NCBI RefSeq assembly: GCF_039544005.1
Contig: NZ_BAABKV010000001.1
Coordinates: 1,364,001 to 1,428,000 of the forward strand
Reading direction: 5' to 3'
From: Kitasatospora paranensis
Lineage (GTDB): Bacteria > Actinomycetota > Actinomycetes > Streptomycetales > Streptomycetaceae
Length of the DNA stretch: 64,000 nt
The notes under the pieces were generated by a model. The model was not told the origin of the DNA and searched no databases. It worked only from the letters and a program-made list of their open reading frames with translations. Positions within the stretch are counted from its first letter, which is position 1. Each line of letters opens with the position of its first letter. The translations under genes and the position numbers were made by a program. Positions 8,791 to 20,210 of this stretch are shown in pieces.

Positions 8791-11700
8791 GTGTCCGACA
8801 CCTTCGCCCACCTGCATGTCCACACCGAGTACTCGATGCTGGACGGGGCCGCGAAGAACGGCAAGCTGTTCACGGAGGCGGAGAGACAGGGCATGCCCGC
8901 GATCGCGATGAGCGACCACGGCAACATGTTCGGCGCGTACGAGTTCTTCCACTCCGCGGCCAAGACCGGGGTGAAGCCGATCATCGGCATCGAGGCGTAC
9001 GTCGCGCCGGGCTCGCGCTTCGAGAAGAAGCAGGTGTTCTGGTCCCCCGGCGGCCAGCGCCCGGCGAACTCGGACGGCGAGGGCGGCAAGGACGTCTCCG
9101 GCGGCGGCCGCTACACCCACATGACCATGTGGGCACAGAACGCGACCGGCCTGCGCAACCTCTTCAAGCTCTCCTCGCTCGCGTCGATGGAGGGCTACTA
9201 CATGAAGCCCCGAATGGACCGCGAGCTGATCGCCGCAAACGCGACCGGCATCATCGCCACCACCGGGTGCCCCTCCGGCGAGGTGCAGACCCGGCTGCGC
9301 CTCGGCCAGTACGAGGAGGCGGTCAAGGCCGCCGGCGCGTACCAGGACATCTTCGGCAAGGAGAACTACTTCCTGGAGCTGATGGACCACGACCTGTCCA
9401 TCGAGCGCGACGTCCGGCAGGACTTGCTGCGGCTCGCCAAGCAGCTGAACATCCCGCTGCTGGCCACCAACGACTCGCACTACGTCACCGCCGACCAGGC
9501 GGACGCGCACGACAGCCTGCTCTGCGTCGGCGTGGGCAAGAACAAGGACGACCCGAACCGCTTCAAGTTCCAGGGCACCGGCTACTACATCAAGACCGCG
9601 GCCGAGATGCGCGAACTCTTCCGCGAACTGCCGGAGGCATGCGACAACACCCTGCTGATCGCCGAGCGGGTCGAGTCGTACGAGGACGTCTTCACCTACG
9701 TCGACCGGATGCCGCAGTTCGACGTGCCCGAGGGCGAGACCCAGGCGTCGTACCTGCGGAAGAAGATCGCCGCCGGACTGAAGATCCGCTACGGCGACAA
9801 CCCCAGCCAGGAGGTGCTGGACCGGATCGAGCTTGAGATGGGCGTCATCACCCCGATGGGGTTCGACGCGTACTTCCTCGTGGTCGCGGACATCTGCCAG
9901 TACGCCCGGGACAACGGCATCCCGGTCGGCCCGGGCCGTGGCTCGGCAGCCGGGTCGATGGTCTCGTACCTCACCCGGATCACCGAACTGGACCCGCTGG
10001 AGCACGACCTGCTGTTCGAGCGGTTCCTGAACCCCGAGCGCATCAACCCCCGGACGTCGACATCGACTTCGACGACCGCCAGCGCGACCAGATGGTGCGC
10101 TACGTCACCGACAAGTACGGCTCCGCGTACACCGCGCAGGTGAACACCTTCGGCACCATCAAGGCCAAGGCCGCCGTCAAGGACGCCAACCGCATCCTCG
10201 GCTACCCGTTCGCGATGGGCGACCGGATCACCAAGGCGATGCCGCCGGACGTCATGGGCAAGGGCGTCCCGCTCGCGGACCTCTTCAACGACAGCCACCC
10301 GCGCTACAACGAGGGCACCGAGATCCGGGCGCTCTACGACAACGAGCCCGACGTCAAGAAGATCATCGACACCGGCCGGGGCATCGAGGGCCTGATCCGC
10401 GGCACCGGCGTGCACGCCGCCGCCGTGATCCTCTCCTCCACCCCGCTGCTCGACCTGATCCCGCTGCACAAGCGGGACAAGGACGGCGTGATCATCACCG
10501 GCTTCGACTACCCGTCGTGCGAAGCCATGGGCCTGATCAAGATGGACTTCCTGGGTCTGCGGAACCTGGGCATCATCGACCACTGCATCAAGATCGTCAA
10601 GGCCAACCGGGGCGCCGACGTCGACATCGAGAAGATCCCGCTCGACGACCCGACCACCTACCAACTGCTCGCCCGCGGCGACACCCTGGGCGTGTTCCAG
10701 CTCGACGGCGGCCCGATGCGCGCCCTGCTGCGGCTGATGAAGCCCACCGAGTTCGCCGACATCTCCGCCGTCAGCGCCCTGTACCGCCCCGGCCCGATGG
10801 GCATGAACTCGCACACCAACTACGCGCTGCGCAAGAACGCCCAGCAGGAGATCATCCCGATCCACCCGGAGCTGGAGGCGCCGCTGGCCGAAGTCCTCGG
10901 CCCCACCTACGGCCTGATCGTCTATCAGGAGCAGGTGCAGCGAGCCGCCCAGGTGCTGGCCGGCTACAGCCTCGGACAGGCCGACCTGCTCCGCCGCGCG
11001 ATGGGCAAGAAGAAGAAGGAGGTCCTGGAGAAGGAGTTCATCCCGTTCCAGGCCGGCTGCCGCGAACGCGGCTACTCCGACGAGGCCATCCAGGCCGTGT
11101 GGGACGTGCTGGTGCCGTTCGCCGGCTACGCCTTCAACAAATCGCACTCCGCGGCGTACGGCCTGGTCTCCTACCAGACCGCCTATCTCAAGGCCAACTA
11201 CCCGGCCGAGTACATGGCCGCGCTGCTCACGTCGGTCGCCGACGACAAGGACAAGATGGCGGTCTACCTGGCCGAGTGCCGCCAGATGGGCATCAAGATC
11301 CTCTCCCCGGACGTCAACGAGTCCGTGGTCGACTTCACCGCCGTCGGCACCGACGTCCGGTTCGGCCTGAAGGCCGTCCGCAACGTCGGTGTGCCGGTCA
11401 TCGAATCGCTGGTGAAGACCCGGAAGGAGAAGGGCAAGTACGCCTCCTTCCCGGACTTCCTGGACAAGGTCGAACTGGTGGTGTGCAACAAGCGCACCGT
11501 CGACTCCCTGGTGAAGGCCGGCGCCTTCGACTCCCTCGGCCACTCCCGCCTCTCGCTCAGCACCGTGCACGAGACCGCGATCGACGCCGTCACCGGCCTC
11601 AAGAAGCAGCAGGCGATCGGCCAGGACGACCTGTTCGGCGCCCTCGACGGCGGCGACGGAGCTCCGGCGATCGGCCTGGACTTCGAGCTCACCGACCGTG

Positions 11701-12344
11701 AGTGGCCGCGGAAGCAACTTCTCAGCCTGGAGCGGGAGATGCTCGGCCTGTACGTCTCCAGCCACCCGCTCGACGGCGCCGAGCACATCCTCTCCCGCAA
11801 CCGCGACACGTCCATCGCCGAACTCATGGGCTCCGGCCGCACCGAGGGCGAGGTCCGGCTCGCCGGCCTGATCACAGCGGTGGATCGCCGGATCAACAAG
11901 GCCGGCAACGCGTGGGCGATCATCACCCTCGCCGACCGCGACGGCTCCGTCGAGGTGTTGTTCTTCCCCGCCACCTACAACCTCATGGCCGACCAGATGG
12001 TCGAGGACAACGTCATCTCGGCCCGCGGACGGCTCAACGAGCGCGATGGCTCCCTGAGCATCTTCGGCCAGGAGATCACCACGCTCGACGTCTCCTCCGC
12101 CGAGCTCGGCACCAAGCCGCCCGTCCAGATCACCGTCCCCACCGGCAAGATCACCCCCGACCTGGTGGCCGAGCTCAAGCGGACCCTGCAGGAGCACCCG
12201 GGGGACGTGCCGATCCGCCTGCTCACCACCAACTGGGACAAGAACACCCTGTACGAGCTCGGCCCCCGGGTGAACCCCGAGCACGGCCTCGCCTCCGACA
12301 TCAAGACGCTGTTCGGCACCACCGCCTGGATGGGGACGGTGTAG
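8791..12344 (+). CDS. dnaE: DNA polymerase III alpha subunit DnaE (one-base frame break)
   Basis: This is the replicative polymerase catalytic subunit, about 1184 residues. The PHP domain opens the protein ([28 protein letters not shown]), then come the palm/fingers ([74 protein letters not shown]) and an OB-fold near the end ([14 protein letters not shown]). The frame is lost at the CCCCC run 10047-10051: one more C restores [18 protein letters not shown], which contains the catalytic acidic residues. Because the gene is essential and otherwise intact, I treat the break as a sequencing error. GTG start at 8791. The DnaE1 type is indicated by length. Confidence 0.95.
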
Positions 12345-12358
12345 CGGCCGATCGGCCC

Positions 12359-12380
12359 GGCCCCGGACCGGCCCGGGGCC
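12359..12380 (+). terminator. Hairpin after dnaE
   Basis: The arms GGCCCCGG and CCGGGGCC (8 bp) are separated by six bases and begin 15 bases after the dnaE stop. There is no U-tract, which is usual for terminators in such GC-rich genomes. Confidence 0.5.
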
Positions 12381-12439
12381 GCGCCCCGCCGGCCCGGCCG
12401 CTGTGGTGGCCGACCCGCGTTCGCGGGTATCAGACGGAC

Positions 12440-13422
12440 ATGACCGACACACGGGTCCGGCCGGGAGGCGGGGGCCGCCGCCGTCCGGCGAGGTTCGGGC
12501 GAACGATCGCGGCCCCGCGGCCGCGGCCGGGCTCCTCGCCGTCCAGGCGTGCACGCCCACCTCGTCCGGACAGCCCGCGCGGACGACGTCCGCCGCCGCG
12601 GGGGCCAACCCGCTCGACAACGTCGGCACCGCGGGCAACACCCTCGCGGTGAAGATCGACAACGTCGGCGCGGGCGTCCAGGCGCTCCACCGGGGGCTCG
12701 CACAGGCCGACATCGTGTACTGGATCCAGGTCGAGGGCGGCCTGTCCCGGTTCCTCGCCGTCTACGACGCGAACCATCTGCCCGCCTCGGTCGGGCCCGT
12801 CCGCTCCGCCCGGCAGACCGACATCCCGCTCCTGCAGCAGTACGGGCGTCTCGACTTCGCCTACAGCGGGGCCATCAGCGGGCTCCTTCCGCTGCTCGCC
12901 GCCGCCGACCTGCAGAGCGTCACCCCGCTCACGGACCCGGGTCTGTTCACGAACCGGGGCACCGACCCGACCTTCGTCGACCCGCACCAGGTCCTCGCCC
13001 GGTACCCGTCCGTGCCCGCCCGCTCCCCCGGCTTCGTGTTCGGCGCCGCACCCGCCGGCGGCACCGCCCTCGACGCCCGGACCTGGCACCTGCCCGCCGC
13101 CTCGCTCGGCGTCCGCTTCGACGGCAGCACGTACCAGGTCACCGTGGACGGCCGCCCGGGCTGGTCCGGCACCGCGACGGTGGTCGCCCAGCACGTCGGC
13201 ATCGTGCCCGGCCTGTTCACCGACCACAACGCCGGACACCCCGACAACGAGGTGTTCACCCGGACCACCGGCTCCGGCCGGGCGGAGGTGCTGCGCGACG
13301 GCAAGGTGTGGGACACCCGCTGGAGCCGCCCCGACCCCGCCGCGGGCACCTCGTTCACCCTCGCCGACGGCACCCCCATGACCTTCGCCACCGGGCCCGT
13401 GCTGATGGTCATGGTGCCCTGA
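12440..13422 (+). CDS. DUF3048-family putative lipoprotein (one-base frame break)
   Basis: From ATG 12440 the N-terminus is Arg-rich (MTDTRVRPGG, RRRPARFGRTIAA). Adding one C to the CCCC run at 12513-12516 leads straight into AAAAGLLAVQACTPTSS, a lipoprotein signal with Cys at the expected position. The mature part carries DUF3048 features (LAVKIDNVGAGVQALHRGLAQADIVYWIQVEGGLSRFLAVYD, VGPVRSARQTDIPLLQQYG, DHNAGHPDNEVFTRTTGSGRAEVLRDGKVWDTRWSR split over the domain). About 327 residues. The family is secreted or membrane-anchored and of unknown function, related to Bacillus YerB. Confidence 0.8.
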
Positions 13423-13583
13423 GCGACCCCGCCGGGGCGCACTCCCGAGCTGCGGTCGGCAGTCGTCCAGCACCTCCTGCGCCCTCACCGACCTGGCCGC
13501 CGACGAGGCCCGGACCGGTGCACTCCGGAGGAAGGCGGTGGGCCGAGGGCCGCGGGCCGGAGGCCGACGGCCGGGGCGGCCGG

Positions 13584-16500
13584 TCAGTAGACGTCCCGGA
13601 CGTAGCGCTTGTCGCTCGCCAGCTGCCGGACGTAGGCCGCGGCCGACTCCTCGTCCAGGCCACCGTGCGTGGCGACGATCTCCCGCAGGGCCTGGTCGAC
13701 GTCCTTCGCCATCCGCCCGGCGTCGCCGCACACGTAGAAGTGGGCGCCCTCCTGGAGCCACCGCCACAGGCGCGGGCCCTGCTCCCGCATCCGGTCCTGC
13801 ACGTAGATCTTGTTGCGCTGGTCGCGCGAGAAGGCGACGTCCAGGCGGTCGAGGTGGCCGCCGGCACGGAAGGCCTCCAGCTCCTCGCGGTAGTAGAAGT
13901 CGGTGGCCTCCCGCTGCTCCCCGAAGAAGAGCCAGTTGGGGCCGGTGTGGCCGCGGGCCTGCCGTTCCTCCAGGAAACCGACGAACGGCGCGACGCCGGT
14001 CCCAGGACCCACCATGATCATCGGAGTGGCGGAGCCGGCGGGCGGGCGGAAGTGCGGCGAGCGCTGGACGAACACCGGCACCGGGCCGTCGTCAGCGCAG
14101 TCCGCCAGGTACGTGGAGCAGACGCCCTTGCGGTCCCGGCCGCGGTCGTTGGTGTAGCGGACGACCGACACCGTGAGGCGGACCTCGCCGGGGTGCGCCA
14201 TCGGGCTGGAGGAGATGGAGTACAGCCGGGGCTGAAGGCGCTTGAGCACACCGGCCCATTCGGCGGCGGACGCCCGGACGGGGAAGGCACCGACCACATC
14301 TGCGGCCTGCCGGCCCCAACTCCACTTCGCCAGCTCGCCCTTGTTGTCGGGCCGCAGCAGCCGCCGGAGGTCGCGGTCCCCGTGCGCTCGGCGACGAACT
14401 TGAGCAGGTCCGGGGTGATCCGGGCGATGTCGAGGCGGGTCCGCAGGGCCTCGCCGAGCGGGATGTCGCCGCCGTCGGACAGCCGGACGCCCTCCTCGGG
14501 GTCGAGGCCGGTGAGGGCGAGCCACTCCGCGACGAGTGCGGAGCCGTTGGCCGGCCACACGCCGAGGGCGTCGCCGGCCTCGTAGGCGAGCTCGCCGCCG
14601 CGGGTGTCGAAGGCGAACTGCCGGACTTCCTTCTGCGATCCGGGCAGGCTGAGCACCCGGTTGCCGATCAGGAGCGTGGCGAACGGGGACGCCTTCGAGA
14701 AGGCCGCAGATGCGGCCGGCCGGGCCGCCGGGAGGAGCGCGGGGCCCGCGACGGCAGCCGCGGCGGCGGGCCCCGACGGCGCCGGTGCCCCGGCGGCGGC
14801 CGTCGCGGCCGGGGCGGGCGCGGGCTGCCGCCCGGCCGGGGCGGTGAGGGCGTCGGCCACCCGGTCAAGCCACTGACCGGCGGCTTCCTCGTCGTCGGGG
14901 CCGCAGTCCGTCCGCGGGTGCAGCCGGGTCGCGCCGAGCTCCGCGAACCGCTCGTCCAGCCGCCGGCCGTGGCCGCAGAAGTCGTCGTAGCTGGAATCCC
15001 CGAACGCCAGCACGGAGAACCGCACACCCTCCAGCCGTGCGGCGTCCGGAGCCGCCAGCGCCTGCCAGAAGGCGGCACCGTTGTCGGGCGCCTCCCCGTC
15101 ACCGAACGTACTGGAGACGACCAGCACATCGGTGCCCGCGGTGAGTTGGTCGAGCGTGGCGTCGGCCATGCTCCGGACGGACGGCACTCTGCCGTCCTCG
15201 GCGAACCGGGCGCCGACGGTCGCCGCGTACTCCTCGGCGTTGCCGGTCTGCGAGGCCCACAGCACGATCAACTCCCGGGCGGGGGCGGCGTCGGCCGCGG
15301 CACCGGCAGGTGTGTCCAGGAGGTCGAGGACCGTCCCGAGCCAGGCGTCCGCGGCCTCCTCGTCGTCGGGGCCGCAGTCCGTCCGCGGGTGCAGCCGGGT
15401 CGCGCCGAGCTCCGCGAACCGCTCGTCCAGCCGCCGCCCGTGACCGCAGAAGTCGTCGTAACTGGAATCCCCGAACGCCAGCACGGAGAACCGCACACCC
15501 TCCAGCCGTGCGGCGTCCGGAGCCGCCAGCGCCTGCCAGAAGCCGGCACCGTTGTCGGGCGCCTCCCCGTCACCGAACGTACTGGAGACGACCAGCACAT
15601 CGGTGCCCGCGGTGAGTCGGTCGAGCGTGGCGTCGGCCATCGCGAGCAGCGTGCTGGGACGCCCCGCCTCGGCCAGGCGCGCCACCGCCGTGGCGGCGTA
15701 CTCCTCGGCGTTGCCGGTCTGCGAGGCCCACAGCACGATCAACTCCCGGGCGGGGGCAGCCTCGGTGACGGCACCGGCGGTGCCGCCGGACCGGTCCGGG
15801 GCGACCGGGGCAGCCGGCCCGTGGGCGAGCGCGGCGGGAGCACCAGGGGCGGCCGTCCGGGAGAACATGCCGGCCAGCACGCCGTCCACCCACAGCGCCG
15901 ACTCCGGGGCGAACGGCGCACCCGCGGGCAGCACCGGGACCCCGGCGGCCGGCGCCAGCGCGACACCGGAGAGATACCCGGACAGGTAGCGGCGCTCGGG
16001 TTCCGCGAGCACCGGGGGCACCAGGTCGGCGACGCCGAACAGGGCGGCGAGCGCGGGGACGCCGAGCGCGGGGACGCCGAGCGCGGGGACGCCGAGCGCG
16101 GGAAGGGCGAGCGCGGGGACGGCGGCCGGCGCAGGGACAGTGCCGGCCTGCTGCGGGAAGGGCGCGGCGGGCGACTGCTGCGCCGGGCGAGCGGGGTCGG
16201 CGTCCGCCGGCACGGGAGCGGCCTCCTCGGGTTCGGGCGCGGGCACCACGCGCAGCGCCACGGCGCATGCCTTGAACTCGGGCTGGTACGAGATCGGGTC
16301 GATCGCGTCGTTGGTGACGGCGTTGATGCTGAGGTACTCGCCGAACAGGTCGTTCCAGTGGAACGGCGCGAAGCAGTTGCCGGGCCGGACACGGTCGGTG
16401 ACCACCGCGGGCAGCACGGCGCGGCCTCGGCGGGAGGCGACCTCGATGTGGTCGCCGTCCTCGGCGCCCATCGCGGCGGCGTCCTCCGGGTGCAGCTCGA

Positions 16501-18424
16501 CGAACGGCCCGGGGTTGAGCTTGGTGAGCTTGGCGACCTTGCCGGTCTTGGTGAGGGTGTGCCACTGGTGCTGCAGGCGGCCGGTGTTGAGAACGAACGG
16601 GTAGTCGTCGTCGGGGAGTTCGGCGGCGGGCAGGTGCGGGCGGCCGAAGAACTGCGCGCGGCCGGTCGCGGTGGGGAAGACCAGCCGGGGCCGGGTGCCG
16701 TCCCGCTCCAGCAGGGTCTGGCTGACGCCGTCGTTGAGGTAGCGGATCGGGTTGCGGTCGTCGCCGTCGGGGGACGCGGCCGGCCACTGCACCGGGGTCT
16801 CGCGCAGCCGCTGGTAGCTGACACCGCGCAGGTCCCAGCCGGTCTTCGGGTTCCAGGCCCGCTTGAGCTCCTCGAATACCTCCTCGGCACTCGTGTAGCC
16901 GAAGGCGTCGGCGAAGCCCATCTCGCAGGCCACCCGGGCGATCAACTGCCAGTCGGGCAGCGCCTGTCCCGGCGGGTCGACGACCCCCTGGACGAGGGTC
17001 AGGTTCCGTTCCGAGTTGACCATAATGCCGTCGGACTCGGCCCACAGCGTGGCGGGCAGCACCACGTCCGCGTAGGCGTTGGTCTCGGTCTCCGCGAACA
17101 CGTCCTGGGTGATGACCAGTTCGGCGGCCTCCAGGCCGGCGATGACCGTCCGGCGGTTGGCCACGGAGGCGACCGGGTTGGTGCAGATGATCCAGCACGC
17201 CTTGATGTCACCGGCCGCCATCTGCTCGAACATCTCCACCGTGCCGCGTCCGACCTCGGTGCGCAGGGTGCCCGCGTCGACCCCCCACAGGTCCTCGATG
17301 AAGGCGCGCTCGGCGTCGACGAGGACGGAGCGCTGGCCGGGCAGGCCGGGACCCATGTAGCCCATCTCGCGGCCGCCCATCGCGTTGGGCTGGCCGGTCA
17401 GCGAGAACGGGCCGGACCCGGGGCGGCAGATCGCGCCGGTGGCGAGGTGGAGGTTGACCAGGGCGTTGGTGTTCCAGGTGCCGTGCGTGGACTGGTTGAG
17501 GCCCATCGTCCAACAGCTCATCCACTCGCCCGCCTCGCCGATCCACTGCGCGGCCTGCCGGATGTCCGCCTCGGGGATGCCGGTGATCCGGGCGACCTCC
17601 GCCGGCGGGTAGTCGGCGAGGAAGGCGGGCATCTCCTCCCAGCCCTCGGTGAACTCCGCGACGAAGGCCTCGTCGGTGTGGCCGTTCTCCACCAGCAGGT
17701 GCAACAGGCCGTTCAGCAGGGCGAGATCGGTGCCGGGCCTGATCTGGAGGAACAGGTCGGCCTTGTCGGCGGTGGCGTTGCGGCGCGGGTCGACGACGAT
17801 GAGCCTGGCGCCGGACGACTTGATCCGGTCCATCATCCGCAGGAACAGGATCGGGTGGCAGTCGGCCATGTTGGCGCCGATGACGAAGAAGGCGTCCGCC
17901 CGGTCGAAGTCCCGGTAGGACCCGGGCGGGCCGTCGGCCCCGAGCGACAGCTTGTAGCCGGAACCGGCACTGGTCATGCACAGACGGGAGTTGGACTCGA
18001 TCTGGTTCGTCCGCACAAAGCCCTTGGCGAGCTTGTTGGCGAGGTACTGCGCCTCCAGGGACATCTGCCCGGAGACGTAGAAGGAGAGCGCGTCCGGGCC
18101 GTGCTCGTCGAGGATGGCGCGCAGCCGGCCGGCGACCGCGGTGATCGCCGCGTCCACGTCCGCCTCTGCGGGCTCGGCCCCGCGCTCGGTGCGGATCAGC
18201 GCCCTGCCGACCCGCCCCGGCGCGGCCATCATGTCCGCGCTGGTCGAGCCCTTGGTGCAGAGCCGCCCGAAGTTCGTCGGGTGCTGCTTGTCCCCGGAGG
18301 ACTTCCTGGCGGTGCGCCGCCCGGTGGCGGCGTCCCGGCCGATCTCCAGCACGATCCCGCAGCCGACGCCGCAGTACGAGCAGACCGTCCGGACGCCGTC
18401 CGTCTTCGCGCCTGGCGTCGTCAC
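13584..18424 (-). CDS. Assimilatory nitrate reductase fused to a CysJ-like flavoprotein with two flavodoxin domains (one-base frame break)
   Basis: About 1613 residues. Residues 1-720 form a molybdopterin nitrate reductase with a [4Fe-4S] site (Cys15, 18, 22 and 56) and the active-site region [18 protein letters not shown] low-complexity linker (repeated PALGV) leads to two nearly identical flavodoxin domains (about 889-1024 and 1046-1181; [30 protein letters not shown]), then an FAD domain ([25 protein letters not shown]) and an NADPH domain ([30 protein letters not shown]). The frame breaks at the CCCC run 14378-14381 and is restored by one base. It would pass NADPH electrons through FAD and FMN to the Mo centre, reducing nitrate to nitrite without a separate reductase. 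GTG start. Confidence 0.9.
14881..15286 (-). repeat. Direct repeat copy 2 (second flavodoxin domain)
   Basis: This stretch repeats at an offset of exactly 471 bp (15352-15757). About 285 bp at one end and 70 bp at the other are almost identical between copies, while about 45 bp in between (15170-15215 versus 15641-15686) have diverged. The unit of 157 codons keeps the reading frame. Confidence 0.9.
15352..15757 (-). repeat. Direct repeat copy 1 (first flavodoxin domain)
   Basis: This is the partner of the copy at 14881-15286. The near-identity of silent sites indicates a recent in-frame duplication or gene conversion between the two flavodoxin segments. Confidence 0.9.
16049..16123 (-). repeat. 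15-bp tandem repeat in the nitrate reductase linker
   Basis: Five units of GAGCGCGGGGACGCC (three perfect, two with changes) encode repeated PALGV pentapeptides in the linker between the molybdenum and flavodoxin parts. Confidence 0.85.
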
Positions 18425-18599
18425 CGAATCGCCCTCCCCCGGGATCGCGGCGTCGCCCCCGTACGCGGTGGGCGTGGCACGGCGGGCGGTGGGGAGTTCC
18501 CACGATCATCACCGTAGGAAGGCCGGATTACCGGGTCGTCACGCTCGGTGGGTACGGGGCGTTAAGCCGACCGCACAGCCCGCGCCGCGGGCGTGTGAG

Positions 18600-19080
18600 C
18601 GCGGCGGGCGCTACGCGTCGGCCCCCGGCCGGTGCAGCGAGGTGGGCCCAGGCCCTCGTGCCGGACGTCAGCACGACCTCGGTCCTGGCGTAGCCCAGTT
18701 GCCCGGCAGGGCCGCGCGCTCGACCACCAGCACCGCCTCGGAGCCGGCCGGGACGCGCGCGCCGGCGGAGACCGCCACCGCCTCCCCGCCGCGAGCACGC
18801 CGCGCCGGACCCTGCCGGCCCGGACGGCGCCGCGCAGCCGCCAGGCGCCGAAGCCGGCCACAGCGTGGCCGTCCATCGCGGAGGTGTCGAAGGCCGGCAG
18901 CGGCAGGTGGGTGCGGAGGTCGTCCGCGAGGGTCAGGCCGGCCGCCTGCTCCAGCGTGACGGCCCGGGCGGCCGTCGGGACGCCGGTGGCGTGCGCGAGC
19001 TCGCGCGGCCGCCGCCAGGGCGTCCCCGGGCCGGACCGTCCGGTATGCGCGGCAGGGGCGTCCGCCCTGGGGAGAGGCAT
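18600..19080 (-). pseudogene. moeA: Truncated molybdopterin molybdenumtransferase (MoeA N-terminal fragment)
   Basis: The fragment has the MoeA N-terminal hallmark (ARAVTLEQAAGLTLADDL, LPLPAFDTSAMDGHAV). Adding one C to the CCCC run at 18784-18787 restores EAVAVSAGARVPAGSEAVLVVERA, which matches the next MoeA block. After about 140 residues the similarity ends, and the rest of the usual 400-residue enzyme, including the catalytic MoCF-fold domain, is absent. MoeA inserts Mo into molybdopterin, so its place next to nitrate reductase and modA is logical, but this copy cannot be complete. Another moeA elsewhere in the genome must be assumed. Confidence 0.65.
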
Positions 19081-19240
19081 GGTGCCAGCCTGCCGCCGCC
19101 GTCTTTCCGCTCCGGACGTGTTGCGTTGCCGCCCTGCGCCGGTCCGCTCACGGTGCGCGCCGCGGGGCCGTGAGGTCTCGCCGGAAGGGCGCCGTGACGT
19201 GGCGGGCAGGCCGAGAGACAGCTGAATCGCTCACACCATT

Positions 19241-19293
19241 GGGCGATTGCGAGCTCAATCAAGTGATCGCCCTCGCAGATGCGAATCTAGGCT
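19241..19293 (+). promoter_or_regulatory. Possible modA promoter with inverted repeat
   Basis: A 7-bp inverted repeat (GGGCGAT at 19241 and ATCGCCC at 19266) lies just before a -10-like TAGGCT at 19288-19293, about 48 bp upstream of the modA start. It could be an operator, but I do not recognise a ModE consensus. Confidence 0.3.
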
Positions 19294-19340
19294 CGACGCA
19301 GTGCACACCGACGAGTGCCGCCGCCCCCAGGGAGAACCCG

Positions 19341-20177
19341 ATGCCGACCCGTACCGTTCGCCGCCGGATGCTGCCACTGGTGGGCGGCTGCGCCGCGCTC
19401 GTCCTGGCGCTCGGCGGCTGCTCGTCGAGCGGCTCCACCACGTCGGCGGCCTCGCCGTCCGCCGCGACGGCCGCGGCGAGTGCCTCGTCCACGGCGAAGG
19501 TCGGCGGGACGGTGACCGTGTTCGCCGCCGCATCGCTGAAGGAGGCCTTCACGACGATCGGCAAGCAGTTCGAGGCAGCCCACCCCGGCACCGAGGTGGT
19601 CTTCGACTTCGCCGGCAGCGACGCCCTCGCGGCCAGTATCGTCAACGGCGCCCCGGCCGACGTCTTCGCCGCCGCCAGCCCGGCCACCATGAAGACCGTC
19701 ACGGACAAGGGCGACGCGGCCGGAACCCCGACGACCTTCGTCCGCAACCAGCTGGAGATCGCCACCGTGCCGGGCAACCCCCACCACATCGCCTCGCTGC
19801 AGGACCTCGCCGAGCCCGGCCTGAAGGTCGTCCTGTGCGCGAAGGAGGTCCCGTGCGGGGCCGCCGCCCAGAAGGCCCTCGCAGCGGGCAACGTGCAGGT
19901 CACCCCGGTCGGTTACGAACAGGACGTCAAGGCCGCCCTCACCGAGGTCGAACTCAAGGAGGCGGACGCCTCCCTCGTGTACCAGACCGACGTGAAGTCC
20001 GCCGCGGGCAAGGTCGACGGCGTCGCCTTCCCCGAAGCCTCCTCCGCCGTCAACGACTACCCGATCGCCCCGCTCACGCACGCGCCCAACAGCGCGGGAG
20101 CCGGTGCCTTCGTCGCGCTGGTGAAGTCCCCCGACGGCCAGAAGGTCCTGACCGACGCCGGGTTCCTGAGCGCCTGA
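19341..20177 (+). CDS. modA: Molybdate ABC transporter substrate-binding lipoprotein ModA
   Basis: The protein has 278 residues. It has a lipoprotein signal with lipobox LALGGC (Cys about residue 26), a Ser/Ala-rich spacer, then the ModA fold: VTVFAAASLKEAFTTIG, FDFAGSDALAASIVNGAPADVFAAAS, PTTFVRNQLEIATVPGNP and LVYQTDVKSAAGKVDGV. It binds molybdate (or tungstate) outside the membrane. ATG 19341 follows GGGAGAA and gives the complete signal peptide. No modB or modC follows; the next gene is on the other strand, so this copy is an orphan next to nitrate reductase and a broken moeA. Confidence 0.9.
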   Translation: MPTRTVRRRMLPLVGGCAALVLALGGCSSSGSTTSAASPSAATAAASASSTAKVGGTVTVFAAASLKEAFTTIGKQFEAAHPGTEVVFDFAGSDALAASIVNGAPADVFAAASPATMKTVTDKGDAAGTPTTFVRNQLEIATVPGNPHHIASLQDLAEPGLKVVLCAKEVPCGAAAQKALAAGNVQVTPVGYEQDVKAALTEVELKEADASLVYQTDVKSAAGKVDGVAFPEASSAVNDYPIAPLTHAPNSAGAGAFVALVKSPDGQKVLTDAGFLSA

Positions 20178-20210
20178 CCGGGAGCCGCCGCGTCGCCACC
20201 CGGCCGCCGG

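Noticed and set aside
8791-12344. dnaE as a pseudogene or programmed frameshift
   Set aside because: The break is a lost C in a five-C run, like about 25 others in the window, and no slippery-site structure is seen; sequencing error is simpler.
9789-12713. A 974-codon open frame on the minus strand opposite dnaE
   Set aside because: It is a codon-bias shadow of dnaE: low-complexity, rich in Gly, Val, Asp and Arg, with no recognisable domain.
14918-18517. A 1199-codon open frame on the plus strand opposite the nitrate reductase gene
   Set aside because: Shadow frame without domain similarity; the opposite strand has clear molybdopterin and flavodoxin motifs.
18522-18560. A GlnR box upstream of the nitrate reductase gene
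   Set aside because: Only one half-site pair (GTGAC-n6-GTAAT on the minus strand) is visible; the second pair is too weak to call.
19204-19340. A molybdenum-cofactor riboswitch before modA
   Set aside because: Only a short 7-bp inverted repeat is present, without the multi-stem structure of that riboswitch.
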